Part shown: piece by piece, positions 16,647 to 26,700 of the stretch
Position numbering within the stretch: the first letter of the stretch is position 1
Layout: each line of letters opens with the position of its first letter
Assembly (NCBI GenBank): GCA_050951465.1
Contig: JBMNJC010000011.1
Coordinates: 1-57,749, forward strand
Length of the DNA stretch: 57,749 nucleotides
Direction: 5' to 3'
Origin: JAAZHD01 sp012510895
GTDB lineage: Bacteria; Bacillota; Clostridia; Caldicoprobacterales; DTU083
Notes under the pieces: generated by a model
Seen by the model: only the letters and a program-made list of their open reading frames with translations
What the model was told of the DNA's origin: nothing
The model's database searches: none
Translations under genes and position numbers: made by a program

Positions 16647-17177
16647 ATGTCTGATAAAGAAAATGGAAAAGTACATTGGTATGTTATTCACACTTATTCC
16701 GGGTATGAGAATAAGGTAAAAGCAAACATTGAAAAGACAATTGAAAACCGTAACCTGCAAGATCTGATCTTTGAAGTCAAGGTACCCATGGAAGAGACGA
16801 TTGAGGAAAAGAACGGTCGCCGGAAAGCCGTCATGCGAAAAATATATCCCGGTTATGTCATGGTGAAGATGATCATGACCGATGAATCCTGGTATATAAT
16901 TCGCAATACAAGAGGTGTAACCGGCTTTGTCGGTCCGGGCTCCAAACCTATTCCGCTGACGGATGAGGAAGTCCGTGCCATGGGTGTTGAAAATATTCCC
17001 GTTAAGCTGGATGCGGAGGTAGGAGATAACGTCCGTGTTGTTTCAGGTCCTTTGGCAAACTTCATTGGAACCATAGAGGAGATATATCCCGACAAACAAA
17101 AAGTAAAGGTCCTTGTATCCATGTTCGGAAGGGACACCCCTGTTGAACTGGATTATCATCAAATTCAAAAGTTGTAG
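16647..17177 (+). CDS. nusG: Transcription termination/antitermination factor NusG
   Basis: Binds RNA polymerase and modulates pausing, termination and coupling to the ribosome. The NGN domain opens with WYVIHTYSGYENKVKANIE and includes KIYPGYVMVKM and TRGVTGFVG. The C-terminal KOW domain carries VRVVSGPLANFIGTIEEI. Length 176 is typical of Firmicutes. The only in-frame start is ATG 16647, which has no Shine-Dalgarno within 30 bases (see the hairpin at 16599-16646). Followed by rplK. Confidence 0.95.
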   Translation: MSDKENGKVHWYVIHTYSGYENKVKANIEKTIENRNLQDLIFEVKVPMEETIEEKNGRRKAVMRKIYPGYVMVKMIMTDESWYIIRNTRGVTGFVGPGSKPIPLTDEEVRAMGVENIPVKLDAEVGDNVRVVSGPLANFIGTIEEIYPDKQKVKVLVSMFGRDTPVELDYHQIQKL

Positions 17178-17205
17178 GCTTTAATATCTTGAGGAGGTGT
17201 AAATT

Positions 17206-17631
17206 ATGGCTAAAAAAGTTACCGGATATATAAAACTGCAGATTCCTGCCGGAAAAGCAACACCTGCACCGCCGGTCGGTCCTGCGCTGGGTCAGCATGG
17301 TATAAATATTATGGGTTTTTGCAAGGAGTTCAATGAAAAGACAGCAAAGCAGGCAGGTTTGATTATTCCTGTCGTAATAACAGTATATCAGGACAGATCC
17401 TTTACTTTTGTCACCAAAACACCGCCGGCTTCTGATCTGATTAAGAAGGCTGCGGGTATAGACAAGGCATCTGGCAGACCCAATACAGAAAAAGTTGCAA
17501 AAATTACTACAAAACAGGTTCGGGAAATAGCAGAAACAAAAATGCCCGACTTGAATGCCGCTACTGTGGAAGCTGCTATGGCGATGGTAGCCGGAACAGC
17601 ACGCAGCATGGGAGTCACCATAGAAGACTAA
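17206..17631 (+). CDS. rplK: 50S ribosomal protein L11
   Basis: Part of the GTPase-associated centre with L10/L12. The 141 residues show the Pro-rich N-terminal APPVGPALGQHGINIMGF, the thiostrepton-binding region, and the C-terminal rRNA-binding domain ending in AGTARSMGVTIED. Preceded by GAGGAGGTG. Lies between nusG and rplA in the standard order. Confidence 0.97.
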   Translation: MAKKVTGYIKLQIPAGKATPAPPVGPALGQHGINIMGFCKEFNEKTAKQAGLIIPVVITVYQDRSFTFVTKTPPASDLIKKAAGIDKASGRPNTEKVAKITTKQVREIAETKMPDLNAATVEAAMAMVAGTARSMGVTIED

Positions 17632-17716
17632 TCAGACAATACTATTAAAGTGGCAGGGAATCCATTCTGATTCAATAAAAAATGGACCCGTTACGACCAC
17701 AAGGAGGTAAAGAAAA

Positions 17717-18406
17717 ATGAAACGCGGAAAGAAATATTTGGAAAGTGCCAAATTGATAGACCGTAATAAATTATACGATCCTCAAGAGGCAGTGGAACTT
17801 GTCCAACAAGTTTCAAAAGCAAAGTTTGATGAAACAATTGAATTAAGCATTCGTCTTGGCGTTGACCCTCGCCATGCCGATCAGCAGGTAAGAGGGACAG
17901 TTGTCTTACCACATGGAACAGGTAAGACTGTAAAAGTTCTGGCCATTGCTAAAGGGGAAAAAGCCAAAGAGGCTGAAGAAGCCGGAGCCGACTTTGTTGG
18001 CGCGGAAGAAATTATCGCAAAGATACAGAATGAAAACTGGCTGGACTTTGATGTATGCGTAGCTACCCCTGACATGATGGGCCAGGTCGGCCGTCTTGGA
18101 CGTATCTTAGGTCCCAAGGGTTTAATGCCTAATCCAAAGTCAGGCACTGTTACTATGGATGTGGCAAAAGCCATCAAGGACATTAAGGCCGGTAAAGTAG
18201 AGTACAGAGTGGACAGAGAAGCTATTGTTCATGTACCTATCGGCAAAAAAAGCTTTGGTACGGAAAAATTGATGGATAACCTTATGGCTTTGATAGATGC
18301 CGTAATTAAGGCAAAACCTGCAGCTGCCAAGGGAACTTATTTAAGAAGCATTGTTATTTCCGGCACAATGAGTCCCGGCATCAAAATAAATGCAGCCAGG
18401 TTCTGA
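17717..18406 (+). CDS. rplA: 50S ribosomal protein L1
   Basis: Forms the L1 stalk that helps eject E-site tRNA, and in many bacteria represses its own operon. The 229 residues include the signature ILGPKGLMPNPKSGTV and a C-terminal SSTMSP-like SGTMSPGIKIN. Ribosome binding site AAGGAGG. Last gene of this transcription unit: a new promoter and leader follow before rplJ. Confidence 0.97.
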   Translation: MKRGKKYLESAKLIDRNKLYDPQEAVELVQQVSKAKFDETIELSIRLGVDPRHADQQVRGTVVLPHGTGKTVKVLAIAKGEKAKEAEEAGADFVGAEEIIAKIQNENWLDFDVCVATPDMMGQVGRLGRILGPKGLMPNPKSGTVTMDVAKAIKDIKAGKVEYRVDREAIVHVPIGKKSFGTEKLMDNLMALIDAVIKAKPAAAKGTYLRSIVISGTMSPGIKINAARF

Positions 18407-18445
18407 TTCGGCATAAGAATTAATGCTGACAGCCAGGAAAATTTC

Positions 18446-18474
18446 TTGACAATTTTCAGGGCTTCCGTTATACT
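18446..18474 (+). promoter_or_regulatory. Promoter of rplJ-rplL
   Basis: Perfect TTGACA (18446-18451), 17-base spacer and TATACT (18469-18474), about 190 bases ahead of rplJ and upstream of its leader. Confidence 0.85.
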
Positions 18475-18499
18475 AGCATATAATTGAAAATGAATATAA

Positions 18500-18622
18500 A
18501 CATGTCTTATCGTAGACAGCAGGTGCTGACAAGCTTAATCACCCAGCCTGCCGAGGTAAGGGAATGTATTAATTGATAATATAATACTGCCCTCTTGCCT
18601 TTTGGCAAGAGGGCTTTTAAGT
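18500..18622 (+). ncRNA. Ribosomal protein L10 leader (autoregulatory mRNA element)
   Basis: The segment contains the conserved pieces of the Firmicutes L10 leader: GTAGACAGCAGGTGCTGACA, then AAGCTTAAT and CCTGCCGAGGTA. GCAGG and CCTGC can pair around the internal segment. It sits between the promoter at 18446 and rplJ and is followed by a strong terminator. L10-L12 binding to such leaders is known to favour attenuation. The call rests on motif recognition and position. Confidence 0.8.
18589..18618 (+). terminator. Attenuator terminator in the L10 leader
   Basis: Perfect 11-bp stem GCCCTCTTGCC (18589-18599) with GGCAAGAGGGC (18604-18614), loop TTTT and then TTTTAA. It lies inside the leader, so it probably attenuates rplJ-rplL transcription. 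Confidence 0.9.
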
Positions 18623-18663
18623 TCAGCACCAAAAGCGTAGCAGGAAAGGAGGTCCCACGGAGA

Positions 18664-19191
18664 ATGTCTGCAAGAGAGAAAAAAGAACAAATTGTAGCAG
18701 AAATTAAGGAAAAGTTATCTAATTACAGCAGTGCGATTTTTATTGACTACAAGGGTTTGACTGTAGCAGAAGCAACCGAACTCAGAAATGAGTTTCGTAA
18801 AAACGAAGTGGATTATAAGGTGTATAAAAATACTTTAACTGAGATTGCTGCCAAAGAACTGGGCTTCGATGATCTTTCTCCCTACTTGAAAGGCCCTACA
18901 GCCATAGCCTTTGGAATCAAAGATCCGACAGCTCCTGCTAAGGTACTGACTGAGAGCATGAAAAAGCTCAAAAAGATGGAATTCAAGGCAGGTATTGTAG
19001 AAGGCAATATTATAGATGTTGAAGGCATTAAGGCTCTGGCTTCCCTGCCGTCAAGAGAAGAACTCATTGCCAAAATGCTGGGCAGCATGAATGCACCTAT
19101 AGCCGGGCTGGTTAATGTACTCAGCGGAACAATACGTTCCTTGGCATATGCTCTGAATGCTATTAAGGAAGCTAAAGAAGCAGAAGCATAA
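18664..19191 (+). CDS. rplJ: 50S ribosomal protein L10
   Basis: Base of the L7/L12 stalk. The 175 residues have the rRNA-binding N-terminal domain (FIDYKGLTVAEATELRNEFR) and a C-terminal helix that binds L12 dimers. I start at ATG 18664, 9 bases after AAAGGAGGT. The frame stays open upstream to 18595 but that part overlaps the attenuator. The product may feed back on its own leader. Confidence 0.95.
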   Translation: MSAREKKEQIVAEIKEKLSNYSSAIFIDYKGLTVAEATELRNEFRKNEVDYKVYKNTLTEIAAKELGFDDLSPYLKGPTAIAFGIKDPTAPAKVLTESMKKLKKMEFKAGIVEGNIIDVEGIKALASLPSREELIAKMLGSMNAPIAGLVNVLSGTIRSLAYALNAIKEAKEAEA

Positions 19192-19245
19192 TTAACTTAT
19201 AACTTATAAAATGAATTAAATTATTTAAATAGGAGGAATATTACT

Positions 19246-19629
19246 ATGAATAAACAAGAAATTATGGATGCTATAAAGAATATGACAGTTTTAGAACTTG
19301 CTGAATTGGTGAAAGCCCTGGAAGAAGAGTTTGGCGTTAGTGCCGCTGCTCCTGTAGCAGCCGTTGCTGCTCCTGTTGCCGGCGATGCTGCCGGTGCTGC
19401 AGCCGCTGAAGAAGAAAAGACCGAATTTGATGCTGTACTGACTGATGTTGGTGCTCAGAAGATTAAGGTTATCAAGGTAGTGCGCGAAGTAACCGGACTA
19501 GGTCTGAAAGAAGCAAAAGATCTTGTTGAAGCAGCTCCCAAGGCAGTTAAGGAAGGCGTTTCCAAGGAAGAAGCACAGGAAATTGCAGCCAAGTTCGAAG
19601 AAGTTGGAGCAAAGATCGAAATCAAATAA
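19246..19629 (+). CDS. rplL: 50S ribosomal protein L7/L12
   Basis: Stalk protein that recruits translation GTPases. The 127 residues show the N-terminal dimerisation helices (MTVLELAELVKALEEEFGV), an Ala-rich hinge (about residues 33-58) and the C-terminal domain with VREVTGLGLKEAKDLVE. Strong GGAGG site. A terminator follows the gene. Confidence 0.97.
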   Translation: MNKQEIMDAIKNMTVLELAELVKALEEEFGVSAAAPVAAVAAPVAGDAAGAAAAEEEKTEFDAVLTDVGAQKIKVIKVVREVTGLGLKEAKDLVEAAPKAVKEGVSKEEAQEIAAKFEEVGAKIEIK

Positions 19630-19668
19630 TTTACAAGAAGAAAATCTTGTTCAAAAGTTCTATGAAAA

Positions 19669-19704
19669 AATAAGGAGCTCTGCAAAGGAGTTCCTTATTT
19701 TAAT
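19669..19704 (+). terminator. Intrinsic terminator after rplL
   Basis: AATAAGGAGCTC (19669-19680) pairs with GAGTTCCTTATT (19688-19699), with one G-T pair and loop TGCAAAG, followed by TTAAT. Confidence 0.8.
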
Positions 19705-20027
19705 ACCTAAAATGAAAAATTGCCCGTTGACAAGGGCTTTATATTGTGATAGTATTGTAAATTGCATTAATAGTTTTATAGACATAATTATTCTATAAAA
19801 CCCCTGAATCATTAAGTTTTTCTCTGTTTTATTTTATGATTTTTGAGGTTTTTTTATGCTTATGAATTGACTGCTTATTAATTATTATCTAAGTATATTT
19901 TACACTGAATAAGGTAGTAATTGCAAGGGTATAATAAATATTAATGCCTATTTACTTATATTACCAAATAGTCCGGGAATTTTCATGGATTTATTTGGCT
20001 TAACTTTACTTAAGGGGTGAGATGTAC
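19705..20027 (+). other. Intergenic region and long rpoB leader
   Basis: No gene seen. A strong promoter lies at 19727-19755. From the inferred start near 19762 there is an AT-rich untranslated leader of about 265 bases. I see no known riboswitch or clear terminator in it. Confidence 0.6.
19727..19755 (+). promoter_or_regulatory. Promoter of rpoB-rpoC
   Basis: Perfect TTGACA (19727-19732), 17-base spacer and TAGTAT (19750-19755), directly after the rplL terminator. Confidence 0.8.
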
Positions 20028-23000
20028 ATGCTGCATCCAGTTCAGCTGGGAAAGAGAACCAGGATGAGTTTTTCCAAAATCGAAGAGGTTCTGGAGATGC
20101 CAAACCTCATTGAGGTGCAGAAGGACTCATACAGGTGGTTTCTCGAGAAAGGACTCCAAGAGGTATTCGACGACATATCTCCCATCACCGACTATACCGA
20201 GAACCTTGTACTGGAATTTGTGGACTATTATCTGGAGGACAACGCAAAATATTCGGTGGAAGAATGCAAAGAGAGAGACGTTACTTATGCCAAGACCTTA
20301 AAAGTGAGGGTAAGGTTGATTAATCGGGAGACAGGTGAGGTAAAGGAACAAGATGTATTTATGGGAGACTTTCCCATTATGACCGAACAAGGTACTTTTA
20401 TAATTAATGGAGCGGAACGCGTAATTGTCAGCCAGTTGGTCCGATCTCCGGGGGTATATTATTCAGAAGAAATAGACAAAACCGGAAAACGCTTATATTC
20501 TGCAACGGTGATACCAAACCGGGGGGCATGGCTGGAATATGAAACTGATTCAAACGACGTAATGTATGTCCGTGTTGACCGCACACGTAAAATAAATGTA
20601 ACTGTGCTTCTCCGCGCACTGGGTTATGGTACGGATGCACAGCTTAAAGATCTGCTGGGAGAAAATGAACGCCTTCTGGCAACTCTGGATACAGATAATA
20701 CAAATTCTACTGAAGAAGGTCTTTTAGAAGTTTATAAGAGGCTCCGTCCGGGTGAGCCGCCTACAGTGGAGAGCGCAAATCAATTGCTTCGTTCCCTGCT
20801 CTTTGATCCTAAAAGATACGATCTGGCAAGAGTAGGCCGCTATAAATTCAATAAAAAACTGGCTTTGTCAGCCCGTATTGCAGGCAAGGTTCTGGCTGAG
20901 CCGGCAATTGATCCTGCTACCGGAGAGATTTTAGCAGAAGCCGGAGAAAGATTAAGTCGTGAAAAGGCTGAAGCCATCCAGAATGCCGGAATAAATCATG
21001 TCTGGCTTAAACTGGATAGTGGTAAGACAGCCAAGGTTGTAGGAAATTACTTTGTTGATGCTTCTTCATATTTGAATTTTGATCTTAAAGAAGTTGGAAT
21101 TAACGAAAAAGTGCACTATCCTACCTTAAAAGCAATTCTTGATCAGGAGCTTAATGAAGAAGATTTAAAGGCGGCATTAAAGGAATCAACAGATGAACTT
21201 ATTCCTAAGCATATTCTCATTGACGATATTGTTGCATCTGTAAGCTATAATTTACTTCTGCCTGAAGGAATCGGCCATATAGACGATATTGACCATTTGG
21301 GCAACCGCAGGCTCCGCTGTGTGGGCGAACTGCTTCAGAATCAGTTTCGCATTGGTCTTACCAGAATGGAAAGGGTCATTAAAGAACGGATGACCATCCA
21401 GGATATTGATGTGGTAACACCGCAAGCTCTTATCAATATAAGGCCTGTTTCCGCTGCAATAAAGGAATTTTTTGGAAGCAGCCAATTATCTCAATTTATG
21501 GATCAAACAAATCCTTTGGCAGAGCTTACTCATAAGAGAAGGCTCAGTGCCCTTGGTCCCGGCGGTTTAAGCCGTGAGCGTGCAGGCTTTGAAGTCAGAG
21601 ACGTGCACTATTCCCACTACAGCCGCATTTGTCCTATAGAGACACCTGAAGGACCTAATATTGGTCTGATCGGATCCTTAAGCACATATGCCAGAATTAA
21701 CGAGTATGGTTTTATTGAGGCACCGTATCGGAAAGTTGATCCTGAGAAACATGTGGTTACCGATGAAATTGTATATCTCACCGCTGATGAAGAAGATCTT
21801 TATGTTATCGCTCAGGGAAATGAGCCTTTGGACGAAGAAGGCCACTTTGCGGACGAACGGGTTATGGTTCGTTATCAGGATGAAATTCTGGAAGTTCCCA
21901 GAGATCAAGTGGATTACATGGACGTTTCACCTAAACAGCTGGTATCGGTTGCTACTTCTATGATTCCGTTCCTGGAAAATGATGACGCCAACCGTGCACT
22001 TATGGGCGCAAACATGCAGCGTCAGGCTGTACCTCTGATCAGACCTGAATCTCCTATTATCGGTACCGGTATGGAGTATAAAGCTGCAAGGGATTCCGGT
22101 GTTGTTGTCCTGGCAAAAGAAGGCGGCGTGGTGAAAAAAGTATCCGCTGATCAGATTGTAATCAAGGGGAATGATCAAAAGGAATATGTTTATAAACTCT
22201 TAAAGTTCAAGCGTTCCAATCAGGGCACCTGCATTAATCAAAGACCGATCGTTTCTGAAGGCGAGATTATCACCAAAGGTCAGGTTATAGCTGACGGGCC
22301 TTCCACGGATCAGGGTGAAATTGCCCTTGGACGCAATGTGCTTGTTGGTTTCATGAGCTGGGAAGGATACAACTATGAAGACGCTATTCTTATCAGCGAA
22401 AAATTGGTTAAAGATGATATCTTTACCTCAATTCATATAGAAGAATACGAGGCAGAAGCCAGGGACACCAAACTGGGTCCTGAGGAAATCACAAGGGATA
22501 TTCCCAATGTAGGTGAAGATGCCTTAAAAGACCTTGACGACAGAGGAATTATTCGCATAGGCGCCGAGGTGCAGGCAGGAGATATTCTGGTTGGCAAGGT
22601 TACGCCTAAAGGCGAGACTGAACTAACCGCGGAAGAACGGCTGCTGCGCGCCATTTTCGGTGAAAAAGCCCGCGAGGTAAGAGACACATCCCTTAAGGTT
22701 CCGCACGGACAGAGCGGTATAGTAGTGGATGTGAAAGTGTTCACCAGAGAAAACGGTGATGAACTGCCGCCCGGCGTTAATCAGCTGGTAAGGGTATATG
22801 TGGCTCAGAAAAGAAAGATATCCGTAGGCGATAAGATGGCCGGCCGTCACGGAAACAAAGGCGTAATCTCAAGAGTGCTTCCGGAAGAAGATATGCCCTT
22901 CCTGGAAGACGGGACACCCTTGGAAATTTGTCTCAATCCATTAGGGGTACCTTCCCGTATGAATATCGGACAGGTACTGGAAGTGCACCTTGGTCTTGTT

Positions 23001-23759
23001 GCAAAGGCCATGGGCTGGCATGTTGCCACACCTGTATTTGACGGTGCATCCGAGATTGAAATTATGGACACCTTGGAAAAAGCCGGCTTCAGCCGTGACG
23101 GAAAAATGGTTCTTTATGACGGACGCACAGGGGAGCCTTTTGATGACAGGGTTACTGTTGGTTATATGTATTTCCTCAAACTGGCACATCTGGTTGATGA
23201 CAAAATACATGCACGTTCCACCGGCCCTTATTCCCTGGTTACTCAGCAGCCCCTCGGAGGCAAAGCCCAGTTTGGCGGTCAGAGATTCGGCGAGATGGAA
23301 GTTTGGGCACTGGAAGCCTATGGTGCAGCCCATACTCTGCAAGAGCTGTTAACTGTAAAATCCGACGATGTTGTGGGCAGGGTTAAGACCTACGAAGCCA
23401 TCGTTAAGGGAGATAATATACCTGAACCCGGTGCTCCGGAAGCCTTTAAGGTTCTGATTAAAGAACTGCAGAGCCTGGCTTTGGACGCTAAGGTAATCAC
23501 CGATAAGGATGAAGAAATAGTACTCAAGGAAATAATTGATGACGATGATGATATAGATCTGGATATTAATATTGAAGGAAGAGAAGAGGAAGAACAAGAA
23601 CAGCAATACGAAGAAGATGATGATTTCGGAGACGATGATCTGGACTTTGATCTGGATGACATAGTAGATATCCCCCATCTGGATGACTCCGTGGAGGACG
23701 AGGATGAAGATGATGATGTGTTGCTGGAAGATGAAGATATTATAGACGATGAGGAATAG
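20028..23759 (+). CDS. rpoB: DNA-directed RNA polymerase subunit beta, with acidic C-terminal tail
   Basis: Catalytic beta subunit. The rifampicin pocket reads FFGSSQLSQFMDQTNPLAEL, then THKRRLSALGPGGLSRERAG, with the sensitive-type His and Ser. Other landmarks are RICPIETPEGPNIGL, GDKMAGRHGNKGVIS and PLGGKAQFGGQRFGEMEVWA. I prefer ATG 20028 over 20022 because AAGGGGTGAG leaves 7 bases instead of 1. The 1243-residue protein ends in a 73-residue extension of which 44 residues are Asp or Glu (23538-23756). Followed 27 bases later by rpoC. Confidence 0.97.
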   Translation: MLHPVQLGKRTRMSFSKIEEVLEMPNLIEVQKDSYRWFLEKGLQEVFDDISPITDYTENLVLEFVDYYLEDNAKYSVEECKERDVTYAKTLKVRVRLINRETGEVKEQDVFMGDFPIMTEQGTFIINGAERVIVSQLVRSPGVYYSEEIDKTGKRLYSATVIPNRGAWLEYETDSNDVMYVRVDRTRKINVTVLLRALGYGTDAQLKDLLGENERLLATLDTDNTNSTEEGLLEVYKRLRPGEPPTVESANQLLRSLLFDPKRYDLARVGRYKFNKKLALSARIAGKVLAEPAIDPATGEILAEAGERLSREKAEAIQNAGINHVWLKLDSGKTAKVVGNYFVDASSYLNFDLKEVGINEKVHYPTLKAILDQELNEEDLKAALKESTDELIPKHILIDDIVASVSYNLLLPEGIGHIDDIDHLGNRRLRCVGELLQNQFRIGLTRMERVIKERMTIQDIDVVTPQALINIRPVSAAIKEFFGSSQLSQFMDQTNPLAELTHKRRLSALGPGGLSRERAGFEVRDVHYSHYSRICPIETPEGPNIGLIGSLSTYARINEYGFIEAPYRKVDPEKHVVTDEIVYLTADEEDLYVIAQGNEPLDEEGHFADERVMVRYQDEILEVPRDQVDYMDVSPKQLVSVATSMIPFLENDDANRALMGANMQRQAVPLIRPESPIIGTGMEYKAARDSGVVVLAKEGGVVKKVSADQIVIKGNDQKEYVYKLLKFKRSNQGTCINQRPIVSEGEIITKGQVIADGPSTDQGEIALGRNVLVGFMSWEGYNYEDAILISEKLVKDDIFTSIHIEEYEAEARDTKLGPEEITRDIPNVGEDALKDLDDRGIIRIGAEVQAGDILVGKVTPKGETELTAEERLLRAIFGEKAREVRDTSLKVPHGQSGIVVDVKVFTRENGDELPPGVNQLVRVYVAQKRKISVGDKMAGRHGNKGVISRVLPEEDMPFLEDGTPLEICLNPLGVPSRMNIGQVLEVHLGLVAKAMGWHVATPVFDGASEIEIMDTLEKAGFSRDGKMVLYDGRTGEPFDDRVTVGYMYFLKLAHLVDDKIHARSTGPYSLVTQQPLGGKAQFGGQRFGEMEVWALEAYGAAHTLQELLTVKSDDVVGRVKTYEAIVKGDNIPEPGAPEAFKVLIKELQSLALDAKVITDKDEEIVLKEIIDDDDDIDLDINIEGREEEEQEQQYEEDDDFGDDDLDFDLDDIVDIPHLDDSVEDEDEDDDVLLEDEDIIDDEE

Positions 23760-23785
23760 CGAAGAGTTGGAAGGAGAGAAAGCCC

Positions 23786-26700
23786 TTGTTCGAGATGAAT
23801 GATCTAAAGGCTATTCAGATTGGCCTGGCCTCCCCGGACAAGATTCGGGAATGGTCCCGTGGTGAAGTTAAGAAACCTGAAACCATAAACTACCGCACCT
23901 TGAAGCCTGAAAAGGATGGCTTGTTTTGCGAGAAAATATTTGGACCTCAAAAAGACTGGGAATGTCATTGCGGAAAATATAAAAGGGTAAGATATAAAGG
24001 AATTATCTGTGATCGCTGCGGAGTGGAAGTGACCCGATCCAAGGTAAGAAGAGAACGGATGGGCCATATTGAGTTGGCCGCTCCTGTCTCCCATATATGG
24101 TACTTTAAGGGCATTCCCAGCCGAATGGGGCTTTTATTGGATATGTCCCCCAGATCTCTGGAAAAAATTCTGTATTTTGGTTCCTATGTGGTAATTGATC
24201 CGGGCGAAACGGATCTGGCAAAAAAACAGTTGCTGAATGATAAGGAATACCGTGAATATTACGAAAAATACGGAGATTCCTTCCGATGCGGCATGGGGGC
24301 TGAGGCAGTAAGAGAGCTGCTTAAGGATATTGACCTGGATACCTTGGCTCGGGAACTGAGGGCAGAGCTTAAGAATTCCACCGGTCAGAAAAGAGTAAGA
24401 ATTGTAAAACGCCTTGAAGTAGTGGAGGCATTCAAGAGATCAGGGAATAATCCCGAACATATGATACTTGAAGTTATTCCGGTAATTCCGCCGGAGCTGC
24501 GTCCCATGGTACAGTTGGACGGCGGCAGATTTGCTACTTCCGATCTTAATGACCTGTACCGGAGAATAATCAATCGAAATAACCGTTTAAAGAGACTGCT
24601 GGAGCTGGGCGCACCTGATATAATTGTGCGGAATGAAAAGCGCATGCTTCAGGAAGCAGTTGATGCACTTATAGACAATGGAAGAAGAGGCCGTCCCGTT
24701 ACCGGCCCCGGAAATCGTCCGCTCAAGTCTCTCAGCGATATGTTGAAAGGAAAACAAGGGCGCTTTCGTCAGAACCTTCTGGGAAAACGCGTGGACTATT
24801 CAGGGCGTTCAGTTATTGTTGTCGGTCCTGAACTAAAAATGTACCAGTGCGGTTTGCCAAAGGAAATGGCCCTGGAACTGTTTAAGCCTTTTGTAATGAA
24901 ACGGCTGGTTGAAAAGGAACTTGCTCATAATATTAAGAGCGCCAAGAGAATGGTAGAACGGGTAAAACCCGAAGTTTGGGATGTAGTTGAAGAAGTAATC
25001 AAAGAGCATCCTGTTCTTCTCAATCGTGCTCCTACCCTTCACAGACTGGGTATTCAGGCCTTTGAACCCGTTTTGGTGGAAGGCCGCGCGCTGAGGCTGC
25101 ATCCTCTCGTATGTCCTGCCTATAATGCCGACTTTGACGGCGACCAGATGGCGGTTCACGTTCCCCTTTCCGTTGAAGCCCAGGCGGAATCCAGACTCCT
25201 GATGCTTGCTGCCAATAACATTTTGAAACCTCAGGATGGCCGTCCGGTTGTTACTCCTACCCAGGACATGATACTTGGATGCTATTATATGACCATGGAG
25301 AAACCCGGAGCAAAGGGTGAAGGGAAAGTTTTCGCCAGTGCGGATGAAGTCATAATGGCATATAATGAAGGCATAATCGATCTTCAAGCCTTGATAAAAA
25401 TGCGGGTAAAAAGAGAAATAAACGGTGAGACGGTCAGCCGCTTAATAGATGTAACAGCAGGCCGGGTTATTTTCAATGAGGCCATACCTCAGGATTTAGG
25501 TTTCAAGGATCGCAATAATCCTGATGAAATGTTCCAATTGGAAGTAGACGGAGTTGTGGACAAGGGAGTATTGGGTCAAATTGTTGACAGGTGCTATCAC
25601 CTGCACGGTTCAACCGAAACTTCCATTGTGCTTGACAGAATTAAGGATCTTGGATTCCACTATGCAACCAAGGGTGCTCTGACTGTCAGTGTTTCTGATA
25701 TGGTTGTACCGGAGGAGAAGAAAGCTGTTCTGGCAAGGGCTGATGAAGAGGTACAGAAAATTCATCGTCAATACCGCAGAGGTCTCATTTCCGATGAAGA
25801 GCGCTATGAAAGAGTTATCGACACCTGGAATGAAGCCACAAACACTGTAACCAAGGCATTGCAGCAATCCTGGAGCAAGTTCAATCCGGTTAATATGATG
25901 GCTGTTTCCGGTGCCAGGGGCAGCATAAATCAGATCCGTCAGCTGGCAGGTATGCGCGGACTTATGGCTAATCCATCCGGAAAGATTATCGAGCTTCCTA
26001 TCCGCGCCAACTTCCGTGAAGGATTGACGGTTCTTGAGTTCTTTATTTCCACCCATGGTGCAAGAAAAGGTCTTGCTGACACTGCACTTCGTACGGCAGA
26101 CTCCGGTTATCTGACCAGACGTTTGGTTGATGTCAGCCAGGATGTCATTATCAGATCCGGCGACTGTTTCGAAGGCTCCAATGAAAAAATACGCGGCATT
26201 GTAGTTTCGGAAATCCGTGAAGATCAGGAAGTTATTGAGCCTTTAATCGATCGTATTGTAGGCCGCTATACTGCGGAGTTCGTTTATCATCCGGAAACAA
26301 AGGAAGAAATTATCGGTGAGAATCAGATGATTACTCCGGATATAGGGCGCAGAATTGTTGCAGCAGGAATTACTGAAGTCCATATTCGTTCCGTCCTGAC
26401 CTGCCGGGAGGAACACGGGGTTTGTGCAAAATGCTACGGCAGCAATCTGGCAACCGGCGATCCGTCCGACATAGGAGAAGCAGTAGGAATAATTGCAGCC
26501 CAATCCATTGGCGAGCCCGGAACTCAGTTAACGATGAGAACATTCCATACAGGCGGCGTAGCCGGTGACGATATTACTCAAGGTCTCCCCAGGGTGGAAG
26601 AGCTTTTCGAAGCCAGAAAGCCTAAAGGTTTGGCAGTTATTTCAGAAATATCCGGCCAGGTAAAAATAAATGAACAGGCTAAAAAACGGGAAATCATCAT

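Noticed and set aside
19523..19798. Frame overlapping the end of rplL
   Set aside because: Out of frame with rplL, spans the rplL terminator and the rpoB promoter, and has no ribosome binding site.
23349..23678. Minus-strand frames opposite the end of rpoB
   Set aside because: They arise from the GAT/GAA repeats of the acidic tail, giving runs of Ser or Ile on the other strand.
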